A stretch of DNA of 60,000 bases. Origin: Branchiostoma floridae (taxonomy: Eukaryota > Chordata > Leptocardii > Amphioxiformes > Branchiostomatidae). Position 1 is the stretch's first letter; the number at the start of each line of letters is the position of its first letter. Made by a program: the position numbers and the translations under genes. The stretch lies in the NCBI RefSeq assembly GCF_000003815.2, contig NC_049981.1, positions 13,663,035-13,723,034 on the forward strand, written 5' to 3'. The notes beneath the pieces were generated by a model, which saw only the letters and a program-made list of their open reading frames with translations, searched no databases and was not told where the DNA came from. This document shows positions 24,901 to 36,674 of this stretch, piece after piece.

Positions 24901-27900
24901 ATAGATATATTAAAACCAATGATCTTTGAATGAAAGACTTTTTCTGTTTCATCCTAAGGTGCAAGCAGCTACAGGTGAAGTAGTGTCAGCTGAAGAGCTT
25001 GGTGGGGCAGACCTACATTGCAGGTAAATTTGGAAGTTTCAGAAGATTCGTCTTTAGTCATAGTGTATGATCTAAAATAATAACATACAATTGCACTGTA
25101 TTACATGTTGATACGCAAACATTATCTACACGTTTTGTTGCGTTACATTTTTCTTACATTTATTGAGCTGTGTTGTTTCTTACTTTGCAGCAAATCTGGA
25201 GTAACCGATCATTATGCCCTGGATGACCAGCATGCTTTGCATATAGCCAGAAGGATTGTGGGTAATCTCAACTACACCAAGTCTCCAAGTGTGAGTACAA
25301 GCTCAAGCACAAGTATGACCTCCTTGGGCATATTGATTAAAGAAAAAACAGAATGGTCAGTTGGGTACATCTATTACGTATGTCTGCCAAATGAATGTAC
25401 TCCCTAGGTTTGTTGACATGGTGTTATGGACACATTTTTTTAAGGGTAGATTTTCTTCAAGCTCACGTTCCCTGAACCAAGGAAAAAAACAACAACAAAA
25501 ACTTCAGCACATGTAACCGGCAAGAACTATACTGGGGAGGGGGACTCACCCATGGAAAAGATTTAACTTGCGCAATTGAGCAAGGACATGTCCTATGCTA
25601 TTTACCCACATGTGATCAGCATTGTCACTTGACCGGGACAACCACTCAATGACAAGTGAACTAGTCCAACCCTTACAGGCACACCATAATCCAGCACATC
25701 ATAATCTAGCATGCCATCAAATGGCATGTAATTTGGCACGCCGTGATCCGGCACGCCGTGACGCGGCATGCCGTAATTCGGCACACCAGAATCAGGCCCG
25801 CCAGAATCGGGCCTGCCAGAGTACAGCGCGCTGTACTCCGGCGCTCCTTACTCTGGCCCGCCGTATTCCAGCATGCCGTAAGTTGGCATGCCGTAATCCT
25901 GCACGCTGTAATTTGGCATGCCGTAATTTGGCACGCCAGAATCCGGCACGCCGTAATTTGGTAATCCAGCACGCCGTAATCCGGCACAACCGTACACCGG
26001 CGTGCCGGATTCTGGCACGCAATAATCCGGCACGCCGGAATCCATAATTTTTTTTTTTTGGTGATCATCTGGAATGTTTCTACAGGTGACGATTATGGAG
26101 CCAGAAGAGCCCCTGTACCCAGCTGATGAGCTGTATGGCATTGTGGGAGCCAACCTCAAGAAAACATTCGACGTCAGACAAGTGAGTTCTGCAGACTGGC
26201 AAATGTACAATCCTACCTTTAACAATGTGCATTTATATACTATTACTATATACTATACTATTCACAGTTATAGTGTTAATACATGTGTATTTATAGAATC
26301 AGTTTTATTGGTTACGAATTTATCTTGTCAATATTTTACATGTTATCCAAGCATCTCGCTTATTATAACAATGGATTAGACATATTTATGTGATTTTTGT
26401 GTGATCTGACAGACTTATCTGTTCTCTTCACAGGTCATTGCCAGAATAGTGGACGGCAGTAAGTTTGATGAGTTCAAGGCCATGTATGGTGACACACTAG
26501 TAACAGGTGAGGTGTAGCACAGATATCTATAGTTTTCATTGTGTGTAAGTTGTCTGTTCAAAAGTTAGCTATATGACCGTCGGCAGAAATGGACTGTGTG
26601 ATCATTTAGGAGAAGGGTTATCCTGTCAAGGTTGGGTTTCATGGACTTTGATTCATAAAGATGAGATCTTTACTTTTGCCTTTTTCTTGCGGATTTCTGT
26701 CCGGATTGCTTTCCGGATTTCTTTCTGGATTTTTGTCCAGATTGTTGTTGGGATTGCTGTTTGGATTGCTGCTACTTAACATTAGTGACTAAATACAAGC
26801 ATATAATAAGGAGTTTGTATGTGTTTTCTACAGGATTTGCCAGACTGTACGGATACCCTGTAGGGATTATTGGTAATAACGGCGTCCTGTTCTCAGAGTC
26901 AGCACTCAAGGTATGTTGGTAAACAATGTCAAGGACATGTAGTTTCTGTAAAAAAATTATTTCTGTAATCTCCTTTCTATTGATAAAACAAATCATGTAC
27001 AAACAAATCTATCTTTCTGTATATATTATGTGATTACAAATGTTTATTGTACATAATTATTATCATAGTAAAAAATAAATACAGAATGGTCTGTCTGGTT
27101 GCAGGGAACCCATTTCATTGAGCTCTGCTGCAAAAGAGGCATTCCACTCATCTTCCTTCAGAACATCACAGGTTGGTTCGTCTTTACATTTTCTCATAAA
27201 CATGCCAGTGTTCAATAAGTAAACATAATAGTAAACTAGCACTGATGCAGCAAATTAACTTGTATCATCATTATTGCAGAGTCAACATGTGTGGTTAACC
27301 ATGGAGTTACCTTGTACAACATATTTTGCCGATGTACTGGTGCATGAGTGATGGATCCTTATGTTGTAAACTAGTTTTAATCTGCTGTAATATTATTTAC
27401 TATGAACACAATTCAGAAGTCTGCTGAAGCTAGCCTTGTGTATAATCTTCCATAACCTTGATTCAGTTTGTTTGTTATTGCTGTTAATATGACCAATATG
27501 TAACCTTTACTGTTTCTACCATTGTTATTGTCAATTTATGGTACGATGTTGACTTAGCGTTGTATTGTTTGTTTGTTTGTTTATTTATTTGCACAAGATA
27601 AAATAAAACCATACAGAAGAGAATGCATAAAAACAGTGCAGGAGGAGGGAAAACCGTAAACAGTATTCATCAGGTCTTGTTGACTTTGACTGTTATTTGT
27701 TGTTTGATGTTTCACGGAGCAGAAGACTTGTAAGCAGATGTTGTTTTTTGTCTGATGCTCATTTTAGTAATGTGAATAAGATAAAGTAAAGCTAGTCAGT
27801 CAATGCAGTATAGCCTGAGTTGTTTTGATCGTTATGTTTCCCCCAGGGTTCATGGTGGGTAAGGATGCAGAGGCTGGTGGGATAGCGAAGGACGGAGCCA

Positions 27901-28709
27901 AGATGGTGACGGCCGTGTCCTGCGCCAAGGTCCCCAAGTTCACCGTCATCATCGGGGGGTCGTATGGAGCAGGGAATTATGGGATGTGTGGCAGGGCTTA
28001 TGGGTAAATTTGATCATCTTCAAGCATTGCTTGGTATTGGTACATTACAGTGTTCTAGCCAGCCTGATTTTTTTTCCGTCCGCTGGATTTTGAATGGAAA
28101 TCCTGTTGAAGGCGTGACGATCCTAGGAGGGTCTTGGGTATGTTTTCCCAGGAAAAAAATCTAGACACTCTATGCTATTTCCTTTATTTTGACAGGCAAA
28201 ATGCTGGTAGACTTGGTTCAATTAGAATCTTTACATGCCGATTTTTGTCCGTAGCGGGACAGATAGGCAACATTTTTGTCCGTCCCCAGCTAACTGCAAA
28301 AAACAGAAGGATGGACGGTGGCTAGATCTAGAACCCTGCTACATTATTTACAATACACCTTAGGACTGCCTTCATGTAACATTATTAATGATTGGTCATC
28401 TACAGAAAGTAATATTCAGTGTGGTTTGTTTCTCAGCCCCAGGTTCCTGTACATGTGGCCCAACTCCCGTATCTCAGTGATGGGAGGAGAGCAGGCAGCC
28501 AACGTCCTGGCCACCATCAGTAAGGAGCAGAGAAGACGGGAAGGGAAGGAGGTGGGTTTAGTTGAATACTTAGTCTAGTACAATTTTTCATTGTATTAAC
28601 ATGAAAACAGATCAAAATTTACAAGTGGTAATTGTTCTTCATTGTTTAAAGATAAAGACAAGTGAAACTATGATATGCAATTTTAATTAATGATTTTAAG
28701 CCACAAAGA

Positions 28710-28766
<57 letters not shown>

Positions 28767-29270
28767 TTATATTATGGACCTTGTAATATCCCTTTCATGG
28801 CAAGATGTTAAAGGTTTGTCCAGTATTCAACAAGTGGTTGATTTTATTTCTTTCCACAGTTCACAGCTGAAGAAGAGAAAGCCTTAATGGACCCCATCAT
28901 CAAGAGGTTTGAGATAGAAGGACACCCCTACTTCTCCAGTGCCAGGTATGTAATGTAGATAATAAAAATTTCTTGTTTGTTTTAAGTTAAACTTTACAGT
29001 TTCGTAGTGAGCTCAACCCACAAACTCATCACACTGTGAACATGTGCTCCGTCCTTTGTTACTTTGGTTATCTCAGTGCTGAGCTTAAGTCGTAACCTTG
29101 AAGGGCATTAATGCAGCTGGAGAATATGAATTTGTCATCTTGTGTTTTCCAGACTGTGGGACGACGGAGTTATAGATCCAGCCGACACCAGGACAGTCCT
29201 AGGTCTCAGTCTCAGTGCTGCTCTGAACGCTCCCATCGAGAAAACACAGTTTGGCGTGTTCAGAATGTAA
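21941..29270 (+). CDS. MCCC2: Methylcrotonoyl-CoA carboxylase beta chain, mitochondrial, 563 aa
   Basis: Sixteen exons: 21941-22069, 22443-22594, 23147-23248, 23654-23781, 24212-24324, 24638-24751, 24959-25023, 25191-25290, 26086-26181, 26434-26506, 26834-26910, 27105-27171, 27847-28003, 28437-28551, 28860-28945, 29153-29270. They sum to 1692 nt; 563 aa equals the human length. The protein is the carboxyltransferase subunit that, with biotin-carrying MCCC1, carboxylates 3-methylcrotonyl-CoA in leucine breakdown in mitochondria. The N-terminus is Arg/Ser-rich with few acidic residues ([16 protein letters not shown]), fitting a transit peptide. The N-terminal transferase half shows [24 protein letters not shown] and [13 protein letters not shown]; the C-terminal half shows [31 protein letters not shown] and [13 protein letters not shown]. 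The CoA-oxyanion glycine loops are intact. An in-frame ATG 48 bases upstream could add 16 residues. A candidate poly(A) signal aataaa lies near 29320. Confidence 0.98.
25679..26043. repeat. 15-bp minisatellite, about 24 divergent units, in MCCC2 intron 8
   Basis: Tandem units of about 15 bases vary around ggcacgccgtaatcc. Because 15 is a multiple of three, long open frames with pentapeptide repeats appear on both strands; these are artefacts. Units contain the near-palindrome ggc-rcg-cc. The array stops about 40 bases before the next MCCC2 exon, in a poly-T tract. Confidence 0.92.
28040..28346. mobile_element. hAT-like MITE copy A (inverted partner at 45404)
   Basis: The element begins cagtgttctagcc (28048) and ends ctagaaccctg (28338), giving imperfect inverted ends. 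The flanks gtacatta and ctacatta match at 7 of 8 bases, as for an hAT duplication. A reverse-complement copy lies at 45404-45719, and both contain gacggacaaaaa-type runs. Its position is MCCC2 intron 13. Confidence 0.75.
28711..28762. repeat. (TA)n microsatellite
   Basis: About 24 TA units in MCCC2 intron 14, otherwise without recognised features. Confidence 0.95.
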
Positions 29271-32126
29271 ACTAGTACTATCCACTGCCATCTCGAGATC
29301 CGTTTTCAACAACAGCACAATAAAATTCAAATATGATATACATGTATGCCTGTAGCATGTGTACTCTCGGACTGGTACCTCAGAGAATCTCCCAGTACTT
29401 GATAAGACTTACTTTCAACTGGTATCAAAAGGAAGGCGAAATATTGCTCCAAGAGGGATGCAACATACACCTATAGTAGATCTGGGCCATCAGAAGCAAT
29501 TTGTGTCAGGTTTTCTCTCATGACCAACAGGTTTCTAACCCTGAATATTTTCCCTTTAAGTTATCGAACAGTCTCATTTTAATCTATCAACACACCAATT
29601 TGCCTTACTTTGTGTTCTTCATTAGCAACAGAATTACAACATGAAGTGGATGGTTGCCGATATTTTTGGCACATGCATATAGATACTCGAGTGGTTAAGG
29701 CAGAAATGATGAATTTAGGTTGCAATAGATCTATAAAAATAAGTTGAGGACATTATGGGGGCAAATGTGGACGTGTCATGAAAAATCACCTGTCTGTTAC
29801 TGCCAGCTGAAGTGGTACTGAAACTTGATTTACATACAGTATATACAAACTGTACATGTGTGTGTGCATGCATCTGTAGAGTCCATTCCAAGACACCACA
29901 CAAGTTTTTCAACATTAGTAATATTTTCTAATTATTGTCATATTCTTATAGATTGTTATGACACCCGTGCCGTGTCTTGGAATGAACTCTACTGAAACAA
30001 GAAGTCTTTTATTTAACTGTTTCAGACAACTTTTTTTCTCTGAATCCTATTAAAAACTAGAAGTTTAAGTTACATGAAACCTTAAATACTGAGGCTAGTG
30101 TAAGTCTCCTCACAAATGAGAGACAATAAAAATAACTTCAAAAACGAAGAGTAAATGTTGTATTTTTTGTGCTATTTATTATCAACCTTGTTACTATTTG
30201 CAGTTTTATGGAACAACATTACTTTCTTGCTGACATTGCAAAAATGACTTTTCCAATATAAATTAATCTGTGTTCTGGCTTTTGTGTGCCAAAACACATA
30301 CCCTCCTTCACAAGCCATATACACTGTGAACTTTGGGGGCAAACAATGCACTATTCTAATTGTATTATAGTATACCAGTATATAGTTATATCACTTCTGA
30401 TTGTATCTGGTCTCTTGGAAGCCGATTCTGCATCTATGGAGGTTACTTACCTACAAAGCTAGATCACACACAAAAGCCAATGTACGCAATTGTCTGTTTT
30501 CAGAAATCTTAATTTTAACTCCATGGCCCAATAAAGCAATTTTTCCAACATACACTTTATTTATACCGATTTTAGCTGAACTCTGGCCATTTATATCTGA
30601 AATAGTCTCAATATAGTCAAGTAACCAGATGAACTTTGACCCATTGCAGACGATGTCCCATTCAGAATCACCAGCTAGACAACCATATTTAAGTTGGCTG
30701 TAACCAGAAAAACCAGTTTTCTCTCTGAGGTCACACAAAATCCAAGCAGGCTACGACAGTGTACGAGCTTTTGATAAGTGTTGTTTTTAGCTTTCCTACG
30801 CGTTTTCTTCTTAAACGAAGTTATTGGGGGCTTCTTGACGAAAGAAGTGAGTTCGCAAGACTGAGTAGGGGTAAGTACAATATATATATAATCTGATGAT
30901 AAGTGCTTTGTGCTAAAATGTTGGTTTTGATGATTTTCAAGATGGCTGACGACATGGGTTTATGTACATATGTGGTATATACATGTAATACAGATTGATT
31001 TGTTTATTAACAAGAAATACATTTCAATTGTATTATGTCACATTTTCTATGAGTAATTTCGTTAGTTTGAGCTAGCTTTCCAATCTGCGTCACCAAACAG
31101 TAAGGAAACCGCCGTTTGTCGCTTGATTCTGACACATCATTTAGAAGATCCCTATCATTTATAGTAAGGCATATTTATGGCTATTGTGTGAAAGGAAAGA
31201 CGTATTTTTCAACTCAAACTTAAAAGGGTTCTCCAACTTTTTCTTCTTCATTTTCTGACAACATTTATATCAATGCAGATACAGTGTACGACACTGAGCG
31301 AACTAACCTTAGGAACCAATGCAACGAGTTTACAGAATTGTCAGCGTCACAAGATGCAATGTCCTTGAATTCTGACATAACACTTGTAGCATTTCTTTTC
31401 AATGCCAATTGTTGGACCGGTTGTTGGAACTAACGTTTGTGGTGTGTGTGTGTAAGCAAACCTCTATGGTACATGTAATTATGTTGTACCCCGACTGGCG
31501 TGACTGTTTTGTGCTTCAAAGTGGTTAGAAACGTCTGAAATCATCATAATCATTATGATGATTTCAGACGTTTCTAACCACTGATTTTCAACCGATTGTT
31601 GGGATATATTTTGTCTTCCGGCACACTCCTGCACATTATCTATTGTGAAGCCCGGCATTCAATGTACGAAAATTGTGACACTTGGTATACTAATGTTTTC
31701 ATATTTGTTGTGATATATTTTTTTTCGTGGTGCTAGAATCAAATTGGAAATAAATGTCCTGTTTTATTCTTTACATAACGTTAACCGCCCCTTATTAGGA
31801 ATGTTACCTCAGCTCAAATTCGGGAGTCAGCCAATAGTTGTTTAGAGTTGTGGCATAATATTACAGACAATGAAGAGTTGTCGGCGTTTGTGAGGCTTTG
31901 GTACAGTTTGTCTGCATGTGACGGGCTATAGCATATTTGGGATAGTTCGTCATATCAAAGAAGGTAAATAACGTCCTTGGTCATATGACATATATATTCC
32001 AAACATGGAATGTATCCCTTTAACGATCTCCTGGTAACATATGTTGTAGGAACCACCCATACAGAGTGGACAAAGTGGCTACCTGCATCATCGCATTTTC
32101 CGGATCCATAATCCTATAGAAGAACC
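29271..32126. other. Intergenic region between MCCC2 and the EGF-sulfotransferase gene
   Basis: About 2.9 kb hold the MCCC2 3' end and the upstream region of the next gene. No conserved coding sequence is recognised. A 63-base perfect palindrome lies at 31520-31582, and a transposon-end-like ataacgtccttg motif at 31968-31979. Exact 5' untranslated exons of the downstream gene were not located. Confidence 0.5.
31520..31582. repeat. Perfect 63-bp palindrome (31-bp arms, 1-base loop)
   Basis: The left arm agtggttagaaacgtctgaa and onward to 31550 is exactly complementary to 31552-31582, with a single c at 31551 between them. There is no mismatch in 31 base pairs. It lies 545 bases upstream of the EGF-sulfotransferase start codon. 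Confidence 0.97.
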
Positions 32127-35100
32127 ATGAGAAAAACAGGCGCTTTTCTGACTGTGGTGGCCACGATGGGATTCTGCTATCTCTACCTGTATAAGAGATT
32201 GGAACCCACACATGTTCATCGTGCAAGAAAACACGACCAAGGTGATACAAATATGTTACAAACTTTGTATTTGTTTGTTTTCAGGTACTGTTATTCTTTT
32301 TTATTTTTGCTTACGATATCGAAGGTTTCATGACTGCCATATTCATACGGTTGAAGGACATCTGAGGACTGCGAAATCGTTAACCTTTTATGGTGAAATC
32401 TTTTCATTAAAATCTTAAAACTACCTGAAAATAATCTTCAAAGTATATTTTTCAAAGAACCTTTGCTCAGGTCGATATTTCTAAAGGAAAATATGACATG
32501 TTCGCCAAGATAGAAATAAGAAATCATACATAATTTGGTATGGTAGTATATACAAATTTTGCACACTTGGTCATGCAAGGTAGCAGCGACTGGATCATGG
32601 GTTTTTGGTCTGGTTTGTTTCCAAAATCTAAATGTAATCTTCATCGACGCACAGTTTGGCCCTAGTTGATGACAATCCTTTATTTTTGTACTCCATCAGA
32701 TCTGTGTGAAACACAGAATCCATGTGAGCACGGTTTCTGCGTCGTGCGGTTCGACAAGCCGATCTGTGTCTGTGAGGACGGGTGGACCGGACCATCATGC
32801 TCCGTGGGTAAGTTTGGTAAACAACGGAGAAAGCATAGCAGCTGTATTAAGATACTATATCAACAAAGTAAATACTACTTTGTAAATGCGTAATTTGGGA
32901 ATACAGTTATGGCACATATGAAAGAAAGCAAATATGCATTGTTTGACAACGTAGTTTACTGATAAAGCGTTGCTATGTATATGTGCACTATTTAATGCTA
33001 GTACTTTATGTGTCTTTTTGAATAAAGACCAGGGCGAGGGACAATGGGAAGTGAAAAAAAAATGACAATTATATGTAGGTAGCATCGTGTAACGAACATA
33101 TAGACATGGTAATTAAATTGTAACCAATAGTGAAAGTAAAGAATTGCTGTACAAATGTTAGCTTTCTACTTCTTGTTCGTTAATCATTGTTTCGTTTAGA
33201 GGTACATGCATATTACATTGTATAAGTTGAAGTTCCTCACACATTATATGGTGTATATAGGCGACGCCTATCTCCGTCTCTCTCTATATATATAGCCCTT
33301 TGGAAGCATAACAGAGGCTAGTCCATTGTCAGTGGTGCGCGCATATTTATATCACATATATTCTATCATTATAGAATTCAACGAATGCCAGTCGAACCCG
33401 TGTCACCACGGCAAGTGTTTTGACGGTGTGAACAGCTACACCTGTGAGTGTAAAGAGGGTTGGATAGGAACAAACTGTGAGAAAGATATCCGGCCGAAAC
33501 AAGAACTTCCTTCCAACGTCATTGCTCCGCCTGAACTTATACCAGGTAAAGTAGTACTTGTAGACATTTTTCATGAAAACATATTTCGAGAATTTTAATG
33601 GTTTAAAGCCATAATTTTAATGCTGATTTATGCATGGCTATTTGTGAATGCTAGTCTATCAAAGGGTTTACTTTGTACAATGCCGGAGTGTGTTATACAA
33701 TCTCTCTCTACCAGAGGCTGATGGGACCTCATTCCTAGAGCTTATAACTATTGCCATTCACCTCGTTCGACCGGAGAGAACTATTCCCTTTCCTAGAGTC
33801 ACCAATGATAGCCCAGGCTTCTCTGTCGCCATGGAAACAAGGACAATGATTGGCCAATAGCACACATAGATAAATGAACAGGATTGGAATGTTTTAAGTT
33901 TCCTGACTTGGAGGCGTTATTGTCAGCCATCATTAGCTTCTATATATGGAGCTGGTTGCTAGATACGTTATTCTTGCCAGTTTGCTTTGTACTGATCCTG
34001 ATGTTGATGTTGCTTTTTACAGGTAATAAAGAAGAGGACAGTTCTGAAGCTGTGCAAAGCGAGCAAGCAAAGAGAATGTCGGTGTTGAACAACTACTGCA
34101 GTAGATACCCAGAGAAAAGCTTGGTTAGTTTATAATCTGTATTGTACTTAAATCTATGTTCCCATTGCATTTGTAAATCCGATGGCACTGTAAGTAGATT
34201 CTAACTGGTAGATTCACACTATAGTATTAAGCCTAAATGAAAATAGGGCTGACTAAAGCACAAGGGGCATTCGGTAGGAACCAACTATAGCAAAACAAAC
34301 AAGTATCGTTGTACGGGAATGGGGATTGAAAGAAAAAATTGAAATTTGAAGATATGCCCTAAAACTTGTATCGTGGAATATTTGAGCTATCTGCTTTCTC
34401 AGGCACACAACATAACACTCACTCAAGCAACTTGATGGATTGGATTTGAAGCTCATGTAGCATTCACTGGGTATCTTTCGCCAGTGAGTGAAAAATCTGT
34501 AGTCCAAAGGGTATTCAACCATGAACGGTTGTAACTGAAATGTTTCGTTAGACTACATCTTTATTTCTCATCACTAGCAGATGCTATCAGAAACATCTGG
34601 CTGTTTATAAGAGCCGAATCATATCAAACCAAACCAAACTAAACCCGACTGTCTACAAATTTATACAGTTGCTTGAGTAACTGGCACCAAGGACGTTCGT
34701 TATATAACGTCCTTGCTGTCATCTCGTACATCCTATGACCTGCATGTCTAGCCTTCATTCGTGCATCCACAGACGTCTTCATCCCTCTTGACCTTGTACT
34801 TGTCCTTTTTACCTTCCAGGAATACCCATCGAAGCACACCCTCGGTCAGCTGATCGTCAACGACAAGTACAACATCCTGTACTGTTTCGTCCCTAAAACC
34901 GGGTGCACGACCACCAAACTCGTCTTCTACAACCTTGAGATGGGAACCAACCACACGATGAATACTATAGAAGTACACAAGCACAACTTCACGTACCTGG
35001 ACCAGTATTCTGACGAGGAGATTGAGCAGCGGCTTAGGAACTACCAGAAGTTCATTGTTGTGCGCGATCCACTGGAAAGGTATGTATAAAAAGTTGCACG

Positions 35101-36674
35101 ATTGTAACTGTTTATAAATACGCACCAAAAAAATATTCTCCTACACATAGCCTCGCCCGCAGCTTACATTGGGGCTTCACCTTGACTTTGAGGCTTTTAC
35201 AAAACGGAACTAAGGTTTCCACTTTTGTGGGCGTAGCTTCTACCAACAATCAGCCAATCAGAGAAGTCGGATTTACCTAAATGAATCATTTAGGCGATTT
35301 TCTGATTGGCTGACAGCTGGTTACAGCCCACGCACACAAAATTTGAAACAGCTCATCAGAATCTCCCCAGTTCACATTGGGATATACCAGTCGAGCCGCA
35401 TGAAATCTGTTTGCTATGTTACAGTGTATGCCAAAAATGACATGTGACAAGACCTATTTTGAATTGAAAATAAAAAGATAAGGGCATTAATATACATTTT
35501 AATACTTTCTAGATTGCTGTCTGCCTGGAGGGACAAGTTTGTGCATGGACGAGATCTTCTGACTGAAAAGTTCCAAGATATGTGGAGCACCATCGAAAAC
35601 AAGGTCAGACATATAGCTGTGACAGCTGCCTATAGCCTGTCCGTTCTGCATGTAAAATACCGTATCCATTTCTATCGATCTGTTGTACTAGCATCTGCCT
35701 ACATTTACTATACTCTTTGCTTTATTGAAACAAATTGTGGTGAATGTCAAATAACAATTCCTTCTTGTTGTTGCAGACTAGTGAATATGACATAATCCGA
35801 AACGTTCCGTTCAAGGCCTTTCTGAAGGCTGTAGCTATGGACAAACATAAGTGGAAGAATGCCCACTGGGAACCGGCATACAAGCTATGCAGCCCTTGTC
35901 AGGTAACTACTACATGTACATGTATTTTCAGTATGGTTGTATACTTAGTCTAGTGTATGCATTTGTGTCTACCATGTATAAATGTTGACATTGCCTAGTG
36001 GGTGCAATTCGCAAAGTCAGCCTGTCTTCACCAAAGATATAGGAAATAGCAGACACTGTCTCTCTGCTTTAACAATACTCTGTATTGATGAGAAAGTCGA
36101 AGTGTTGAAGTTGGACATACATCACTGCCAATGAACTACTCCCCCCCCCCCTACTGTAGTGACAAGTGTGACCCAAAGGCTATAGAAACAGGGGTGGGCA
36201 CCACCCCTATAATTATAAACTGGAAGATGTGGACATAATTTCAACTTAATGTATGTACGTTTACTTATAGAAGTAGTGTAGTGGCTGAAACAGCTGATCG
36301 TATCGTGGTGTACTTTGTGTATAAGTATACATCATCTTCTTCCTTTCCCTTGAAGAATTATATTCTCATCACTAATACACCGTCTTTTTTTATTTCATTT
36401 TCCTAAGGTTAAGTTCGATTTCGTCGCCCATACGGACACGCTGGCAGAAGACTTTCCGTTGTTCTTTCAAAAAGTGGGCATCACGGGAAAAGACGGTTTT
36501 CTTCCACAGAAAAAGCAAACGCGAGGCGGGAAGTTCCTAGCTGAAGACTACAGGGTGATTCCACTGGAAGACATGCGAGCAATTTGGAGTATGTTCAAAC
36601 CGGACTTCGACATGTTTGGATACTCTTTTGAAGAAGACATCAACGGACTGTTGCAAACTAAAAACAAAAATTAG
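32127..36674 (+). CDS. EGF-domain-containing carbohydrate sulfotransferase (two EGF + Sulfotransfer_2), 412 aa
   Basis: Eight exons: 32127-32241, 32700-32807, 33375-33545, 34023-34123, 34820-35079, 35513-35603, 35777-35902, 36408-36674 (1239 nt, frame closed). Order: type II membrane anchor (about residues 5-22), EGF 1 (about 40-74, six Cys), EGF 2 (about 78-108, six Cys, with CxDxxxxYxCxC Asx-hydroxylation signature and CQSNPC O-glucose-type site), Pro-rich linker, then an HNK-1ST-type catalytic domain. PAPS-binding elements are [12 protein letters not shown] (about 186-197) and [15 protein letters not shown] (about 243-257); the terminal signature is CSPCQ then [17 protein letters not shown] exons 2 and 3 are each bounded by phase-1 introns. 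Catalytic exon junctions match those of the unfused paralogue at 11631-15013. It is predicted to be a Golgi, lumen-facing enzyme sulfating a glycan; the EGF pair may bind its protein substrate. The substrate is unknown. Confidence 0.92.
34688..34715. repeat. Abutted inverted ends caaggacgtt/aacgtccttg
   Basis: Two 10-base inverted copies are 8 bases apart in intron 4 of the EGF-sulfotransferase gene. The same motif (ataacgtcctt) recurs at 31968, 38154 (inverted) and 42553, suggesting the terminal repeat of a dispersed element. Confidence 0.5.
35150..35400. mobile_element. Foldback (long inverted repeat) element
   Basis: Nested complementary blocks lie in EGF-sulfotransferase intron 5: cagccaatcagagaa against ttctgattggctg, cctaaatgaatcatttagg at the centre, gtgggcgta against cacgcacac, and imperfect outer arms (acattgggg / cacattggg). 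It is probably a degraded MITE. Target duplications were not resolved. Confidence 0.6.

Noticed and set aside
25679-26043. CRISPR-like array
   Set aside because: Units are contiguous without unique spacers, in an animal intron; it is a minisatellite.
25622-26225. Overlapping ORFs of 60-141 aa on both strands with pentapeptide repeats
   Set aside because: They arise from the 15-bp minisatellite in an MCCC2 intron; a period divisible by three keeps several frames open.
33648-33860. 70-aa ORF considered as an extra exon of the EGF-sulfotransferase
   Set aside because: It lies between exons 3 and 4, but joining those directly keeps frame and matches the paralogue; no good donor and no family similarity.
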